Shown here piece by piece: positions 51,067 through 64,000 of a DNA stretch of 64,000 nt. Source of the DNA: Dicaeum eximium (lineage: Eukaryota; Chordata; Aves; Passeriformes; Dicaeidae); NCBI GenBank assembly GCA_013396995.1, contig VWZP01010350.1, positions 120,806 to 184,805 of the forward strand, written 5' to 3'. A program made the translations under genes and the position numbers. The notes beneath the pieces are model-generated. The model had not been told where the DNA came from. It saw only the letters and a program-made list of their open reading frames with translations, and did no database searches. Positions within the stretch are counted from its first letter, which is position 1. Every line of letters begins with the position of its first letter.

Positions 51067-53216
51067 CTGAAAGAATAGAATAGAATAATATAAATATTCA
51101 ATAAGCCACAGGGACATAAAACAAACTGAAATTATCTAATCCTCAGGAAAAGCTCAGCCCAAGAACTGGTTAATATGTTGCTGGTATCAGTTCTAAATGT
51201 ATAGTCATGATTTTGTTTTCTGTTTTCCAGCCATGTAATTGAATTCCAAGGGGCTTTTCTATTGGCTGCAAGACTAATCTATGGAGTCTCTGAAGCAGGT
51301 GCATGTCTGTGTATTATTCATTAAAAAATGTTAGTTATTTGTGTAATTTTTGTAGGTTCCTCACAAACCAAATTCCACTGCGTCTGTATACGCAGCTGGG
51401 TACTCCAAACAAAACCTTGCTGAAGCCACACTGGAACCAAAGTGTGCACTCTATTATCTTTTATTTTTCTTGGTTTTTTCATCTAACCATCTTTCACATT
51501 TTAAGATTTATAGGGGAAAAACCATAAAACACAGCTGCTTTTACTAGCTTAACATTAATTTCAAATAAAGTAGTAAATAAATTAAAAAAATGTTATGCAG
51601 ATTAGAAGTAAATTTCCCTAAGTAAGCTTTTTATAGAATCAGCTGCATTTTAATTTCCTAGTTTTAATTGTATATTCTTTAAACAGGACTGCACTAGCAG
51701 AAAGAAGTGTTCAGGTACTGCATAGGTTTTTTTGTCCTGCAGAGGATAAATATAAAAAATAAACTTCATTTTGAATGTCACCCACACCTGCTTTTTTGTC
51801 CACCCTCCACACATTTTCTCCTCGGAAAAAAAGAGAAAAAAATTGTTTGGGCTAAATGCTTCTCCTTGCACTGTAATAACTATATTCTCCTTGAACTATG
51901 CTAAGAGCCATGAAACTGTTCTGCTTCCCCACGCAAACTGCCATGGCTGGGTGTGCGGGCTTGCGTCCTGAGGAGTGGCAATTGTGTCAAGGTGGACAAA
52001 AAAGAGCAGTATCAATACCAATCTCTTCTCTCTAAAGCTAAGGAAGTTCAACCACCATTGACAGGAGACATCTGTACTGCAGACAAAACTCCTTTCTTAA
52101 GTATGCCTGGGTCTATTTTAAACTAGGTCAAGTGAAGCCCACCCAAGGAGCTTCCTTTGCAAAGTTAATAGTTCAGTAGCCATCATATACTGTCCTCCAG
52201 GTTGCTACCACTGTTTCGCTACTCACCAGCTAGATAAAATCAACTTTGATCCAAGCACACATAGTGGGAAGTAACTGCAGTGTGGATACTCCCTCAGTGG
52301 TGCTATTTTAAGCAAGCTCAGCTACAAATCCCAAAACTTCTGGGATCCTGCCACTACAATCAGCAGTGAATGCCTGTCAGCAATAAAGACATTGCAAATA
52401 TCACCAGTCCTTTGGAGTCTTGGTAACTAAAATGAATAGGGCTGTTCATGTCATTATTTCCTTAGAAGCCCATATGGGATTGCAGCTGGAAGATTTTCTT
52501 CTGGCTAGAAACAATAGCACTATGTTTTGTTTTCAAACAGCATAAATCAGTCCATTCTGCTCAGCGATCAAGTATGCTGAGAAGGGCTGGTTGGACCTGA
52601 CTGGGTCCCGGTGCTACTTGGTTAACAGAGGCCAAAGTGCAAAGAAAGATTGTTCCTATCTAGAATGTATCATGGATTAGCACAAAGACAGCAATTACAA
52701 TACAAACAATGTTTCAGATACTTTTGCAATCCTTGAACCACATCTACCTTATCATCTTCACAGGTGGCTCTATCTGGTAACTCTTTCAGGTGCCTGGGGG
52801 AAACTGTATTTATGAAAATGCCAACTAACAGATCAAGCTTCACAGATTTTAGAACAATAATCCATATAGTAACCTTAATAATCCATATTCTGATTTATGC
52901 AGAGAAAAAGCATTTGCTTTATCACTAGTCATTTTCTGTTTATCATTTGGCCAGGAAGAATAAAAAACCCAGAAGTTCTGTTTGGTCATGCTGGGTGCAG
53001 AAATACATAAGGGCAGCAAAGAGTAGTTTAAGGTTTTGTTTCATCAATTTCCTAATTCCTAAGGCTTTGATGACCACTTCACTTCCCTGAAACAGAACAA
53101 AATAGCTCCAGGCCATAGCAGAAGGAAAAATAGTAAAAGGTATGGCATTGCCAGACTGCAATATGTGAGAGCTGTGTCTTGGTTTGCCCTTTGAGTATAA
53201 GATTCTTTAGGTAGAC

Positions 53217-53256
53217 CTTTTGTACTAATTATATGCAGACACTTTGTACTAATTAT
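53217..53256. repeat. 15-nt direct repeat, 25-nt period
   Basis: CTTTGTACTAATTAT occurs at 53217-53231 and 53242-53256 inside an HDAC9 intron. Confidence 0.85.
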
Positions 53257-55756
53257 TAAGATGGGAACAAATGATGTTGAGACAGGAGATTTTCTATTAA
53301 AAAGGGGATTTTTTTTAATGTCCTCCTTACAGCTGGATTTTTGCAAGAGCCAAAACCCAAAAGGTTCGATTTTTCCCTAATACATCAAACCCACCTCTTT
53401 ATTTATCAGTATAGATTTTTTTTTTTTAACAAGTAGGCTGCATTTGAATATCTAAACATATCAGGTGAATATTTAGAAATGGGAGATGTGTTTTTAGAAA
53501 TCAGTATAAGCTGATGAATCCTTAAAATTAGAATAACGGTAAAACATTCAACACCTATCCTAATCATTACTCCATCTGTTAGCACTACTGACAGTTTGGT
53601 AGGTGTTGCCAGTATAATGGGCATGTTTGATCATTTCCTTAATTCTTTTTTCCCACAGAACTTTCATTTTATATTCCAAGCTTGGCTGAGGCAGCCTCCT
53701 AAGCCTTTCTGTCTCCTCATCCTTAAGCACAGCCCAACAGACCTCGGACCCTCTTTCATATCAGGGAAATTTTACCAGACTCCACAAGTGAGTTCATTAC
53801 ATCATATATCCTGCATAGCCCAAAATGAAGTTCCATTACAAAATCACTGCAGGAACAAAGCCAGTGGGTTATGGCAGCTATTTCTATACCCTTTGAAATG
53901 AGACTGCCTGCATTCAAAGGGAGGATTCTGTTGGCAGTTATCTACTGGCTGCATACAACTCTATAGACACAGAGGTGTCCCTGGAAAATATCAGCAGTTA
54001 GACCCAATACTGAACAAAAGAAATTACTCTACACCTGGCATATATGGCATCATCACCTTCCCTCCCACACTTACTGACATTCAGATCATGAAGGCTATTA
54101 AATTTGGAGGCTAACAGGAAAGAAGCTGAAAAGAACACCAGAAATACACCACCAGGAAAGAAATCTTTCAGAGAAGAACAGCTCAAGTCTGCAGAAATAA
54201 CCAAACCACTGGAGAGTTTGGACCAGACACAAAGGGTCACATTTTCAAAGCTTTTACATGGCTGAATTGGGCTTTTGTGTCCCAAGCAGAAGATTAATGT
54301 AGAAACTGAGTTAACTAATCATTTTCAAAACAGGAAAAACAATGTAAATGGGCAAAAAATCATTTGGTATGCCAAAATCTGCCAGAGGCATATCAACAAA
54401 TGTTTGAAGAAGGAATTAGTGATGGGAATTTCATATGCCCAGAAAGGGATCTGAATTGATCCTTGGGAACGTGGAGAGAATCTGAAACTACAGTAGTTTG
54501 TATTGAGCTGAAAATTACAGAAATATCCATGCTGTCTTTAGCACTGTCATGTTTTAAAGTACCAAGATTAGCTTCACTGAACAATGTTGTGGAGAGCAGT
54601 TAGAGACTACTGACAAGTGAGGCAAGTGTAAGCAGAAGGTAAGGAGCATGGAGAGCCTGCCAGAAGCAGAGGAAGGGAAGGAGGCAGGCAGGCTCCTCAG
54701 GGATACCAGAGCTGCAGGGGGAAGAATCACAACCCTCCTTTCTTGGTTACACTATGTAAAAAACCTATCAGCATAAAGACTGAGCTTTGTGGCTCTTAAG
54801 TGTTGTCTATGATTACAGAAGTTCAAAGATCTCACAAGTCCTCTTATATTATGTGTTCTTATATTAGCAATTTTCTCAGAGTTTCTGCACTCTCTGTTTA
54901 CATATAAAAACTTCAGGCAGGTATTTTTGTGATCAAGGGTTACAATGCAGTAAATAAATCACATTTCATCAGGGAATAAGTTCAAAGACACAAAGGGTCA
55001 TTAGGATCATTAGCACCTGCCAGTTCCTGAAAACCAAGCAATACCTTGAAATTATGTAATTTGGAATCAGAATATTCTCTGTTTCCTTGGCCAAAGCACT
55101 TCCTGAATAGCACTGCTCACCTTGGGAACTTTGATGTCACCATGCTGACCTCTGGCACACACATTGCTCCAGTTTCCTATCCCATCCAGATCTCTAGACT
55201 CTGGGTTTATGCAAGCAGCAGTTGACCGGTGTTTTGGACTCTGTGTTGATTTTTTTTTCTAGTTTTAGAGTCAGATTAACAATGAGGATGTGAGATTGTG
55301 AGCAAGTTTACCATGTGATTTAAAATTGATCCTAGGCCGTATTCACTTCCATGAATATTTCCATTTTGGAAAGAGAAATGCTTACCTGTTCTGGTAAATA
55401 ACCCCTTTTAATGCCATCTTGGCAGAGCTCACTGCCTAGCTGGCAAGCATCCCCAGATTGACACAGAATTCCACAAAGGAGAAAATGCCAACTTTTCATC
55501 ATCAGCAGGAAAGCTGCAGAGTACAAGCTTTCCACTTAAATTACCGTCCCCTCCTAAATGCCAGCTCAACAGATTGCAAGAAAGAAGCACATACTTCACA
55601 CTCTGCAAGAAAATTGTCCGGTGTAAGTTTTCAAGCATGCTTGGGAGCCAACCAATCACAATGTTTTTGTCAAATTCTACTTCAGACTGAAACTCAAGCC
55701 AGAAGAATATTTACTAGAAGATGTTAAATTTAGTCACTTAAAAATGTTTTCACACT

Positions 55757-55840
55757 TGGGGCCAAATTCATCCCTGGCCGCCACAGTCAATGAGAGCAGA
55801 CGTGCATGCTCTCTGCGCCTTTGTTGCAGGGTCCCGCTGG
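55757..55840. repeat. Relic of an old interspersed repeat, CpG-rich
   Basis: GGGGCCAAATTCATCCCTGG is the start of a well-known palindromic sauropsid repeat. It is followed by a decayed GTCAATG core and a CpG-rich stretch (four CpG within about 60 nt). The right-hand limit is uncertain. Confidence 0.55.
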
Positions 55841-58189
55841 GCAGAGACACTGTGGACTGCACTTCTCTGCTTCCTCTGTGCAAAGAAGAGCATGACCCCA
55901 TCTGGGACTAATTATCACTTGTTACAGACCACAGAAAACTGCTGTGCCACGGGGAGCTGAGAGACACTGCCCAAACCTGTAGGCAGATCAGAGGGACCAG
56001 GATGTTAGACTGACTTCTGTGTCCTGTGGAGATATCACACCTGGCTGCTTTAGAAGGGATGGGATGAAGGAAGAGCTAAATCCTTAGGTTTTGACTCCCA
56101 AGAGTTTTGTGCTTGAAAGAACACTTCCCTACTCTTTCTGGCTGCAGAAGAACCCCTATACGAATGCAGTTATGTTGGAAATAAAACATAGGATTTAGCA
56201 TACTGGACCCAAGGAAAGCCCATGCCCAAGGATTTCTTAAATCCAAGTAGTGCCTCTTCAAAAATAATGTGGAGGAAAGAAAGCAGAACACATACCCTTA
56301 CATGTCTAGAGCAGCATTACTCACCACCACCAGGGACCAAAAGTCATAGCAGATCTCTTAATAGCACCAAAGCTAGGATGGGAAAAAAGGGTGAAATTTC
56401 CATAGTCCACAATGAAGATTTTGGCAGAAAATCTCACTATTCAGCCCAATTTTCACAGACTTCTTGGAATAAAATATAAATTTTAATATTCAATGGCTTT
56501 CTTAATTAAAGTAACATGTATATGTATATCCACTTTAAAAGCGAGTTTTTAAATCTATATAACTAATATGTGAAAAAGTGTAGAATGTTTTAAAGAGTGT
56601 CACAATAAGTGAAAGAATTTAATTTTCAGCACACATGTCATAAGCTCAGAAAGGCTTAAAAGCAATGATTCTTTTGGAATTATCTGAATTCATCTTTTCC
56701 TTTGTTTTGACAGATGCTCTTTTAATGGACCAGTTCTCAAATCATGTTGAGAAAATTCAGGGATACTTTAAGTCAACTGATGGTCATCTTGCCTTTTCAC
56801 CTTCCAGAAGGTTTTCCATGTTTACATTTTGGATTTCAAGGGAACCCAGCTGCTTAATCTCTTCTCACCTCTTAGGAAGATTTCCTTCCAAGGAGATAAC
56901 CTACAGTGCTTCTAATTAGGTCTGCAAATGGTCAAATGGATTTTTCTCAAAGTGACATGGAAACTTTCTGCTTGTAAACAGAAGCATGGAGAGGAAAACC
57001 TAAGATATCAAAATATTTTAAAAGTAATTTTACATGTAGACTTTCTAATTAAAAATTGATCTTTATAAAGTTTATCCTCAATTCTATCATTTCCTTTTTA
57101 GTTTATTATTATTTAAGAAGGTATTCACAAACCAAACCAGAGCCATTTCAGATACCATAGGGTGTCTTGCCTTCTTTCCAGTTGCTGTCAGAAAGGGTGT
57201 GGATCTCCTCAGAATTCTCTGTTACTTATACCACTCCTTCCATGCTCAAATTATTTAAAGAAGATTAATTTGATGGAGTATTATTTTCCTAGTGTCTTCA
57301 CTCACTTTTTTTCTAAGAGAAGAGTGAGAAGTTACCTTATTTAACAAATCACTAAGCTATAAGCCATATATAAATGAAAATATATCTATTTTTGATGTCC
57401 ACCTGTTTTCCTTCTTGGTTCTCTAAGAGAAACTAAGAAAAGAAGGTATTTTGCACTTGTAAATTTAATGCTGCCTCTTAGGTAACATATCAGACCAGCA
57501 CTTCCTGGAAGCTGAAAGTTGTAAGTTGTGGCTAGATTTAGAATTTTTTTTTGAATGTTATTCTGTTGGTAATTGGACATATGAAGCAGTGAATTTCTGT
57601 ATTGAAAAGTCCTGGCCAAAAACAACAAAAGAAAAGAAAAAGTTTTCAAAAAGCCCTGCAAAATGTTTATGAATTCTAATCCTCAGCACATGAATAAATA
57701 CATCTGACAAACTGCAGGGTACCTCACAAAGGCCTTTCCCAACCTTTCTAATTTGAGTTCAAATACATGTGTAGTGTTTAGAACTGGACTTAATCTTGCC
57801 AATGTTTTTAAACTAGGCGTGCAGCATATACCATTACTTGTAAAAGTGAAAGGCAGATAATAAGTTATAATTATCCTATTAATCACCTGTAAAGAATTGC
57901 ATTCAGAGAAGAATGCATCCTCAAATTATAGTAATTTGTTGTTTAAAGAAAAAAGAAATCTGTCCTTGGCAGAACACGTTTGGAGTTTGCTGTGCAAGTT
58001 CATGAATAGTATGCAGAAATTAAGCAGTGTATATGCTGTGGGCCATGTGGTGCACATTGCCATAAATCTACTTCTAACTGCTAAATAGGTATCAGACTTT
58101 CTCATTAGTGTCTGCTCCTTGGCAACACCTTTACTTATTCTTTTAAGCCAATGTTGCTTTTTGTGGTACTCTTGGTAGCAACATCCTCT

Positions 58190-58242
58190 CTTTTCTTCAC
58201 AGCCATAGTGATGACATAGAGTACTTTTCTTCACAGCCATAG
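58190..58242. repeat. 19-nt direct repeat, 34-nt period
   Basis: CTTTTCTTCACAGCCATAG occurs exactly at 58190-58208 and 58224-58242. Each copy contains a TTCTTCACAG string that looks like a splice acceptor on the plus strand, the wrong strand for HDAC9. Confidence 0.9.
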
Positions 58243-60037
58243 CATATTTTGTCTTTGAAATTCTGCTGCACCAAACCACTTGACGCATGTCCCAGAAGAC
58301 AATGTTGTTAGCAATAGGACATGAGAAAAATGCTTATTGCCTGAGATGTTTCAAGTTATTAAGGACCATGTTCTTTTACAAGCTAATTAAAAATTACTGC
58401 ATAGGGGTTTTTGTATTCATTCTCATTAAGTGATAGCAGAAATAGTAGTTGGGTTTGATACAGCAGTGAAACAAAATAAGGCAGTTTCCATAAATGGGTA
58501 GCACCACCAAATGGTCATAACTGGATAGAGGGACCCAGGCACCCACACAGAGGAGGATGCATCACACCATCAGCATAGAACCATTCACATTAGTCTCACA
58601 AGGGTGAAAACTTCAGGGAATGGGTTTGGAAATGCTATGAAAAGCCACTGGTGTTGTAATTTACTAGCTATCACAGGGAAGGATGACAACAGGAATATCA
58701 ATGAGAGTGCCCTGGAATGGCAGCTGATCACGAAGGCAATGCTGCATTCACTAAGATTGTCAAATGCCTCAAACTGGGTTATGTAATCCATATTTCAGTA
58801 CCTACATAAAAGAACTAACACTGAGCTGAGCAGCTTTTTTAGTAGCATATACCACCATACTGGAAAACTTTCCTTATGGATTTTGTCAAAGGTGACAGTA
58901 GATAAAACCCATTGAAACCTTTCTCTTTTTTTTCTTTTTTCTATGGTGTCTGTTTTACATTTCTGAGAATATTTTTGAAAAAGCTAACACTTTATTCATT
59001 GTATGTATAATGTAAAAAATAATAAGCATTGTTGATGTGTCATAAAGATGAAAAGCAAAGGTTTAAAACAACACTTTAAAAATTCTTCTACCCAACATCC
59101 ATCAGAAGACACATTACTTCACCTTATTCACACAGGAAGCCTTGAAGTGGCAGGGAACTGGCAGACTACCCTGCAATTTGGCACCAATACATTTGATTGG
59201 AGAGATTATATAGCTATTAAGACTTCCCCTGAGGGGGAAGCAAAGTAGCACAATCCACTTTATAACAAGATCTTGCAAAATTCACTATTTATGGTAAAGG
59301 ATTTCGTCCCTTCATAAATTATTTGGCTGCACCTCCAGCAATTTCTTTCCCTTCTCACTGTACTTATAGGATAAAAGATATTTTTTAATGGACAGCAGAA
59401 ATATGTTCACCCATAGGAATCCTCATCTTGCATTTGTATACATAAATAGCACATATTCATATTTACTTAGTCTTATAGTCTCCTCTCAAAAGTTGTTAAC
59501 ACATATAGTGTTTGATAGCTCTTGGAAACTCCATTTCAGCTGCATACAGATCAACCTGAATCTTCATTTGTAATTTTTTAAAAATTTTGTACCCATTTTT
59601 ATTAATGTTTCAGAAGTGAAGTGTCAAAATATGTGCCTTTGCAATATCCAGTTTCTGAGACTACCAGTTACCAGTTGAAAAAGCCAATTTTTTCCCATGA
59701 TAGATGCCTAAAAGGTCCATTCCTAGTAGATATGTGCACCAATGACTACCAGTAATGTCAAATCTGGTATTCAGCACATCACTAAAAGCAATTTGGAGGT
59801 TTCAAACATTACTCAGAACTGGGAATAATTTAGGCATAAACTAAAGAATTTGTACAATCATCTAATTCAGACGTATTTCTGCAAACCAGGCCTGTTCATC
59901 TCTAAGACATATTCAAATTCCATGGTTTTTATACCAAAGGAAAAAAGGACTGACACCATTGTTAGTAAAAGGATACCAAAGACAGCAGCTTCAGCAAACT
60001 TTGCCCATTCTCTCCACCTGCTCTGATTATGTTTTAC

Positions 60038-60171
60038 CTCATTTCCTAGAAGGGCGTTTATGCAGGCCTCAGAGGCGTCACAGATGGCAGTAAGGTCGTG
60101 TCCTCCCTCCAGCGCCAGCACCACGCGGCCATCCGCCAGCTTCAGCAACTGCTTGGTCAGGTGACCAAAAC
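60038..60171 (-). CDS. HDAC9: HDAC9 internal coding exon, end of deacetylase domain
   Basis: This exon encodes 44 full residues beginning FGHLTKQL and ending NALLGNE. They match the end of the catalytic domain of class IIa histone deacetylases, which act as signal-dependent corepressors with MEF2 in nucleus and cytoplasm. ADGRVVLALEGGHDLTAICD is the signature stretch; the GRVV wording fits HDAC9 better than HDAC4, 5 or 7 as I recall them. The His of EGGHDL (codon 60100-60098) is at the position where class I enzymes have the catalytic Tyr, the hallmark that leaves class IIa enzymes almost inactive on acetyl-lysine. The acceptor is CACGCCAG before 60171 and the donor is GTAAAAC from 60037. The first two bases complete a split codon, expected to be Cys, whose first base lies in the next exon upstream, outside the window. 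The exon is CpG-rich against CpG-poor introns. The identification as a class IIa HDAC is near certain; paralogue HDAC9 is supported by all downstream exons. Confidence 0.97.
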
Positions 60172-63100
60172 CTGGCGTGCAAAGACAGGAGTGCAAGTGA
60201 TTAAAGCAGAACAGGCACTGCAGGCATGTTTCACATCTGCTGCATGAGAATGTAGAAAGCTCTGGAAGACTGTACAAGGAGCATAGGATATACTTAGTCC
60301 AGTATCCTGTTCCTGACCATGGCCCACACCAGATGATTTGGAGTTAGTATATGGAATTTTTTATGAGGGACAGGTGAGATAATGTCCCTCATGCTGATCT
60401 CTCATTGCTGGAGATTAGTTGAAACATGAAGATGTCTCTCTTCTTACCTCTGTTAGGCATTATCACCCTGGATTCTCTTCTTGTTTGCATACCAGTGTGA
60501 CAAATAGCCATATTATTTAGAGATTCAACATAACCCTGGTCACTTATGGCATTGAAATGACAAATAATATTTGTAGTTAAACTACAGTACTATAATTAAA
60601 AATAATTGTGCTTTTCAAATGGGATGATGAAGGGTTTTTTATTTTAAAATTACTTCTTCCTTTGTATTTGAGGTTTGAGAATAATATAAAATCATGGACT
60701 GAGAGATAGTGGAAACATATGTTACCTCTTAGCTCCATCTTGAAGTGTTTTTAGAAGAAGTACTAACAACTTTAATTCAGGGTTTTGGAATAAGCTGAAA
60801 CTGTCTAGAACTTCGTAGCTATCTCTACCAGTATCGTTCACTCCTGGCCAACAGTACTCTAAGAAACTCTGCACCATAGCCAAAAATGATGGGACTCCAT
60901 TTTCTGTGGTGATCTATAACTACACAGACATTACCACAAAGTTTTCATCTTTGATTCAAGTAAAGTTAATTTATTACACTTTTAATGACAAGAAAAATTG
61001 CTTGAAATATGTCAACTTGGAGTGAAGATTTTTGGAAGAATTTTTGTGGTAGTTTCCTAGGACAGCCATTGTTTTTGTTTCATCTCTTTCAAGTAAGAAA
61101 TGATAAATAAAGATTTGAAACTACTGATGTTAAATAAACATCGCATCTTGTTCTTAGCTTTTCCACTTGATCTGTACTAGTTGCTCCATTGATGGTCATC
61201 ACTACTCATTCCAGTGCATTTCATTTCCTTAAATAAAGCATTAGAAGGTACCTGCTAAACCCTGGAGTTCTATAAAGACAGGAAAATCAACATCTTTTTA
61301 CTGTGTTCCAGTGAAGAAGAACACCAAAAATTAAAACTGTGAAAATTACAAGCATATTTTCCAGAGAAATTTTCCAAACTCATGTTTAGTTTTGTTTTCA
61401 TCTTAGGATGCAAAATGGACATCTTTGTTAAGCACATGTCCAACCGTTTTTAGAATAGGAACTTTAACTATATCAAGTCTGGATTAGCAGTACAGACATA
61501 AAAACCCCCAAACAAAAAAAATCCTCTACTTGCCACAACACACAGATGATCATACAAACATTTGAGGTGAAATACTGTTTCCTTGAGCCACTGCCCAATC
61601 TTCTGTACCCTAAAAGTACTGCAGTTTTGATTCTAGCAAAGTAACTACACTGTGGTTCAAATTACATAAAGGGCTGAATAACAAATAAAACCTTAAATTC
61701 CCATTTAAACTCAGCCTTCCCTCATGAAAAAAAAAAAAAANAAAATTTAGACAGGATAATAAAAGTGAAGGAAGGAGTGGAATGAGGGTAACCTTTGATC
61801 TGTAGCCAATTTCTGCTGTCTTTTACCTACAGAAATTATTTCTGTCTGTGTGTTACACATGAGATCCTTAGGTCCATAAGAAGAGAGTGCCAACAGTGTA
61901 AAGTGAGTCAAAGATAGAACATTTACAGGAAATGAAGAAGAATGAACAGGCTCCCCACATCTATAATTCACCCTTTGAGTGTGTGAGGAATCCAACAGCA
62001 CTTTTAAGATTACATTATCCTTTGTTTTATACAGATTCTGTGAAGGGAAATCTCTACCATGTTTCCCCTACACATTGGAGAATTTTGTATTACTGCAAAT
62101 ATTGCTATCTCCACATCGTAATCTTCTGAGGTTTGTAGGGCAATAAATGCAAAGACTCCTGCTATGCCTTTTCTTAGTTTAGACAACCATACATAATATA
62201 ACCCATCATCATTGTTACAGTATTAGTTTGTCTGCTTGGTTTCCTGATGATTTTCCTAGTATCAGTGCTGTAATGATCAGCCCTGACTGAACCAGGATAC
62301 AGTGAGCTACACAGAAAGCATCTTTCCAAACAGAGATCACGGTAACAGGATAAACTGTTTCAACCCAAATGAACATGATGGGGCTTTTCTTTAGTATAAC
62401 TACCCTGAGAAAGTAAAGGTGACTTGCTAAAAAGTGAGGAAATAACTTTAGTCAACAGTACCAACATCGCCAATGACGGAATGAGTTATGGAAATTCTTA
62501 ACAAAGAAACTTGGATGTCGCGTCACTGCAGCAACCTAGGAAAGATGTTAGCTTCCTCAAGGAAATCCCCTGGAGTGCAGAAGTAAGGAAGTGGAAAGAA
62601 AGGAATCCCAGTGAAGTAATAGTTTTAAGATGGGCTGTAGTACATGCCAAATAATTAATGAAAAGAAGAAGAAAATAGTAACAAGCACCATTAAAAGAAT
62701 CCGTCATCTCCCCTGATATAAGGAGATCAAGCACTGGCCAACTTATGGTGAGAAAGGAGTCAGACAAGCATTTTGAATCCTGGGCCTTCCAACTCACATG
62801 AATATCTAGAAATCAGCAGCAGTTCTTGGCCATTCTACTCTACCTGCTGAAATCTTCTTGTAAATGTGCTCAGTGATTTTGCATTTCAGAGAAGTGCAGC
62901 ATTTTCTTAACTTAGGCTCATGCAGAGTGCCAGGAAATTGAGAGAATGGTTTTGTGCCAACTATTATTTCTATAACTTCTGTCATTTAAACATTAAAAGT
63001 ACTTGCTTCATCAACAGATCCAACATTTGGGTATCCTGGGTAGAACTTGCAAATACATTCAATATTCATTTGCTATCATCCTATTAAATATTATGATTAA

Positions 63101-64000
63101 CTTTTGATTTCCACGATAAACAAAACAAGTAAGTAATTCTGAAATTCCTATGGTTTTTTATACTTTCTTCACCAAAAAACAGTGTACATCCAAGCAGAGA
63201 AGACTAGATTAAGACTGTAACCATTACAAACCATGTTATGCATTGGAGAGATAAGCTGTATATGAGCTGTTATTTGCCAACCTTTGAAGTAAAAATACAA
63301 AATTTCACACCAAAAACATAATGTGTAATTTTTAATTATACCTTATCCCCTCCTGCAGTACTATTATTAAAGGAGATGCAATACTCAGACTTTTGTAAGA
63401 AATTATTCTAGTGTAGGAAGATGGAAAGAGAGAAAATTATTATTCTATTATACTAATGAGCAAGCTATCAGGCTGTTATTGAAGTGTTATCAGTGTACTG
63501 ATCACTTGCATTACCATCTAAGGAAGTAATTAATCTTTTAGTGGACTGATGGATTGATGTCCCAGTAAGGATTCTAGGTGTTATTCTGTGTTTGTAACAG
63601 ACAAGATCCCTGCACGCTCTTTTTAGTTCTGCTAAGCAGCAAGGAATGGCATGGGTGAGGTTTCTGAAGCCTCAATTCACCAAAGTCAGTGGAGCAACTG
63701 TACTCTACCTGGACTTACTGAAAACCAAAAAAGTATAAAAATCTTATAAAAAGAGAATCCAGAGTTATTTCAGTTTTCTCTTGTTTTTGAGGCATCCTTA
63801 CTCGGATAACCTGAAATGGACAGTGGCAAGCAGAAGGCAGGTAAAACACCTTTTATCCAGGTCAGGTTCCCTCTGACAGGCTCCTTACACAACTGTGTCT
63901 TGTGTTATGTGTGGTTGAAGTAAAGCCAACCAGTCAGAGTTCATATGGACAACTTCCCATTTTGCAAAAGAAGCATTTGAGAATGTGAATGTAATTCTTT
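60172..64000 (-). other. HDAC9: HDAC9 intron, partial (continues past window)
   Basis: Sequence upstream of the 60171 exon. I looked for the preceding HDAC9 exon (the segment ending near GGYKVTAK) and did not find it, so the intron continues beyond position 64000. It contains an A-tract with an N at 61727-61745 and otherwise unremarkable AT-rich DNA. Confidence 0.8.
61684..61745 (+). other. AATAAA plus A-tract (with N) inside HDAC9 intron
   Basis: AATAAA at 61684-61689 precedes an A-run at 61727-61745 by 37 nt. The run has one unresolved base at 61741. It is oriented opposite to HDAC9. It may be a small retrocopy tail or a simple repeat. Confidence 0.35.

Larger units (their letters stand above)
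51067..60037 (-). other. HDAC9: HDAC9 intron (8,971 nt)
   Basis: GT-AG intron from GTAAAAC to TTCTTTCAG. It includes an AATAG-like short repeat beside the acceptor (about 51071-51090), a short duplication at 53217-53256, an old repeat relic at 55757-55840 and a 34-bp-period duplication at 58190-58242. No other gene is visible. Confidence 0.9.

Noticed and set aside
60172..60277. Cys-rich extension upstream of the HDAC9 exon in the same frame
   Set aside because: It lies beyond a good splice acceptor (CACGCCAG). The known HDAC9 protein does not contain it, so it is intron read-through.
1..64000. CRISPR arrays, operons, tRNA or rRNA genes, LTR elements
   Set aside because: None seen. The repeats present are microsatellites, one minisatellite and LINE or MITE-like relics, and I could not trace a tRNA cloverleaf or paired LTRs by eye.

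Overview
This looks like vertebrate nuclear DNA, most likely from a bird. It is AT-rich and CpG-poor with long gene-free stretches, one decayed chicken-repeat-1 (CR1) LINE, much older CR1/L3-like remains, and the last four coding exons of one gene split by 4.7-9.1 kb introns. A 71-base run of N and two single N bases show it is a draft assembly. There is no bacterial or organellar gene organisation.

The only gene I can support is the 3' end of HDAC9, a class IIa histone deacetylase, on the minus strand (transcription runs from high to low coordinates). The exons are 60171-60038, 51066-50982, 46291-46138 and 37037-36998 (stop codon). All boundaries are GT-AG, the phases join without a break, and together they encode 136 complete residues of the C-terminus. 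These cover the end of the deacetylase domain, including the class IIa histidine that replaces the catalytic tyrosine, a linker, the nuclear-export-like C-terminal segment, and the acidic tail ending EEEPAL. Upstream exons lie beyond position 64000. Reading through the donor at 50981 gives an alternative C-terminus like the one I recall for the shorter human isoform.

Layout: 1-35 kb is HDAC9 3'-flanking DNA with simple repeats, a CR1 fragment at 5.9-6.5 kb, an assembly gap at 27.65 kb and several old palindromic repeat relics. In mammals TWIST1 lies on this side of HDAC9, but it is not in this window. About 35.6-37.0 kb is the probable HDAC9 3' UTR and contains an unusually CpG-rich block. 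37.0-60.0 kb is the last three introns, with a highly eroded CR1/L3-like LINE (40.6-42.0 kb) and a degenerate 58-bp tandem repeat (47.2-47.5 kb). 60.2-64 kb is part of the next intron upstream.

I found no convincing new multi-gene system. The best leads are the alternative HDAC9 terminus, the 58-bp minisatellite, the CpG-rich 3' UTR block, two A-tracts that resemble polyadenylated retrocopy ends, and the scattered palindromic relics.
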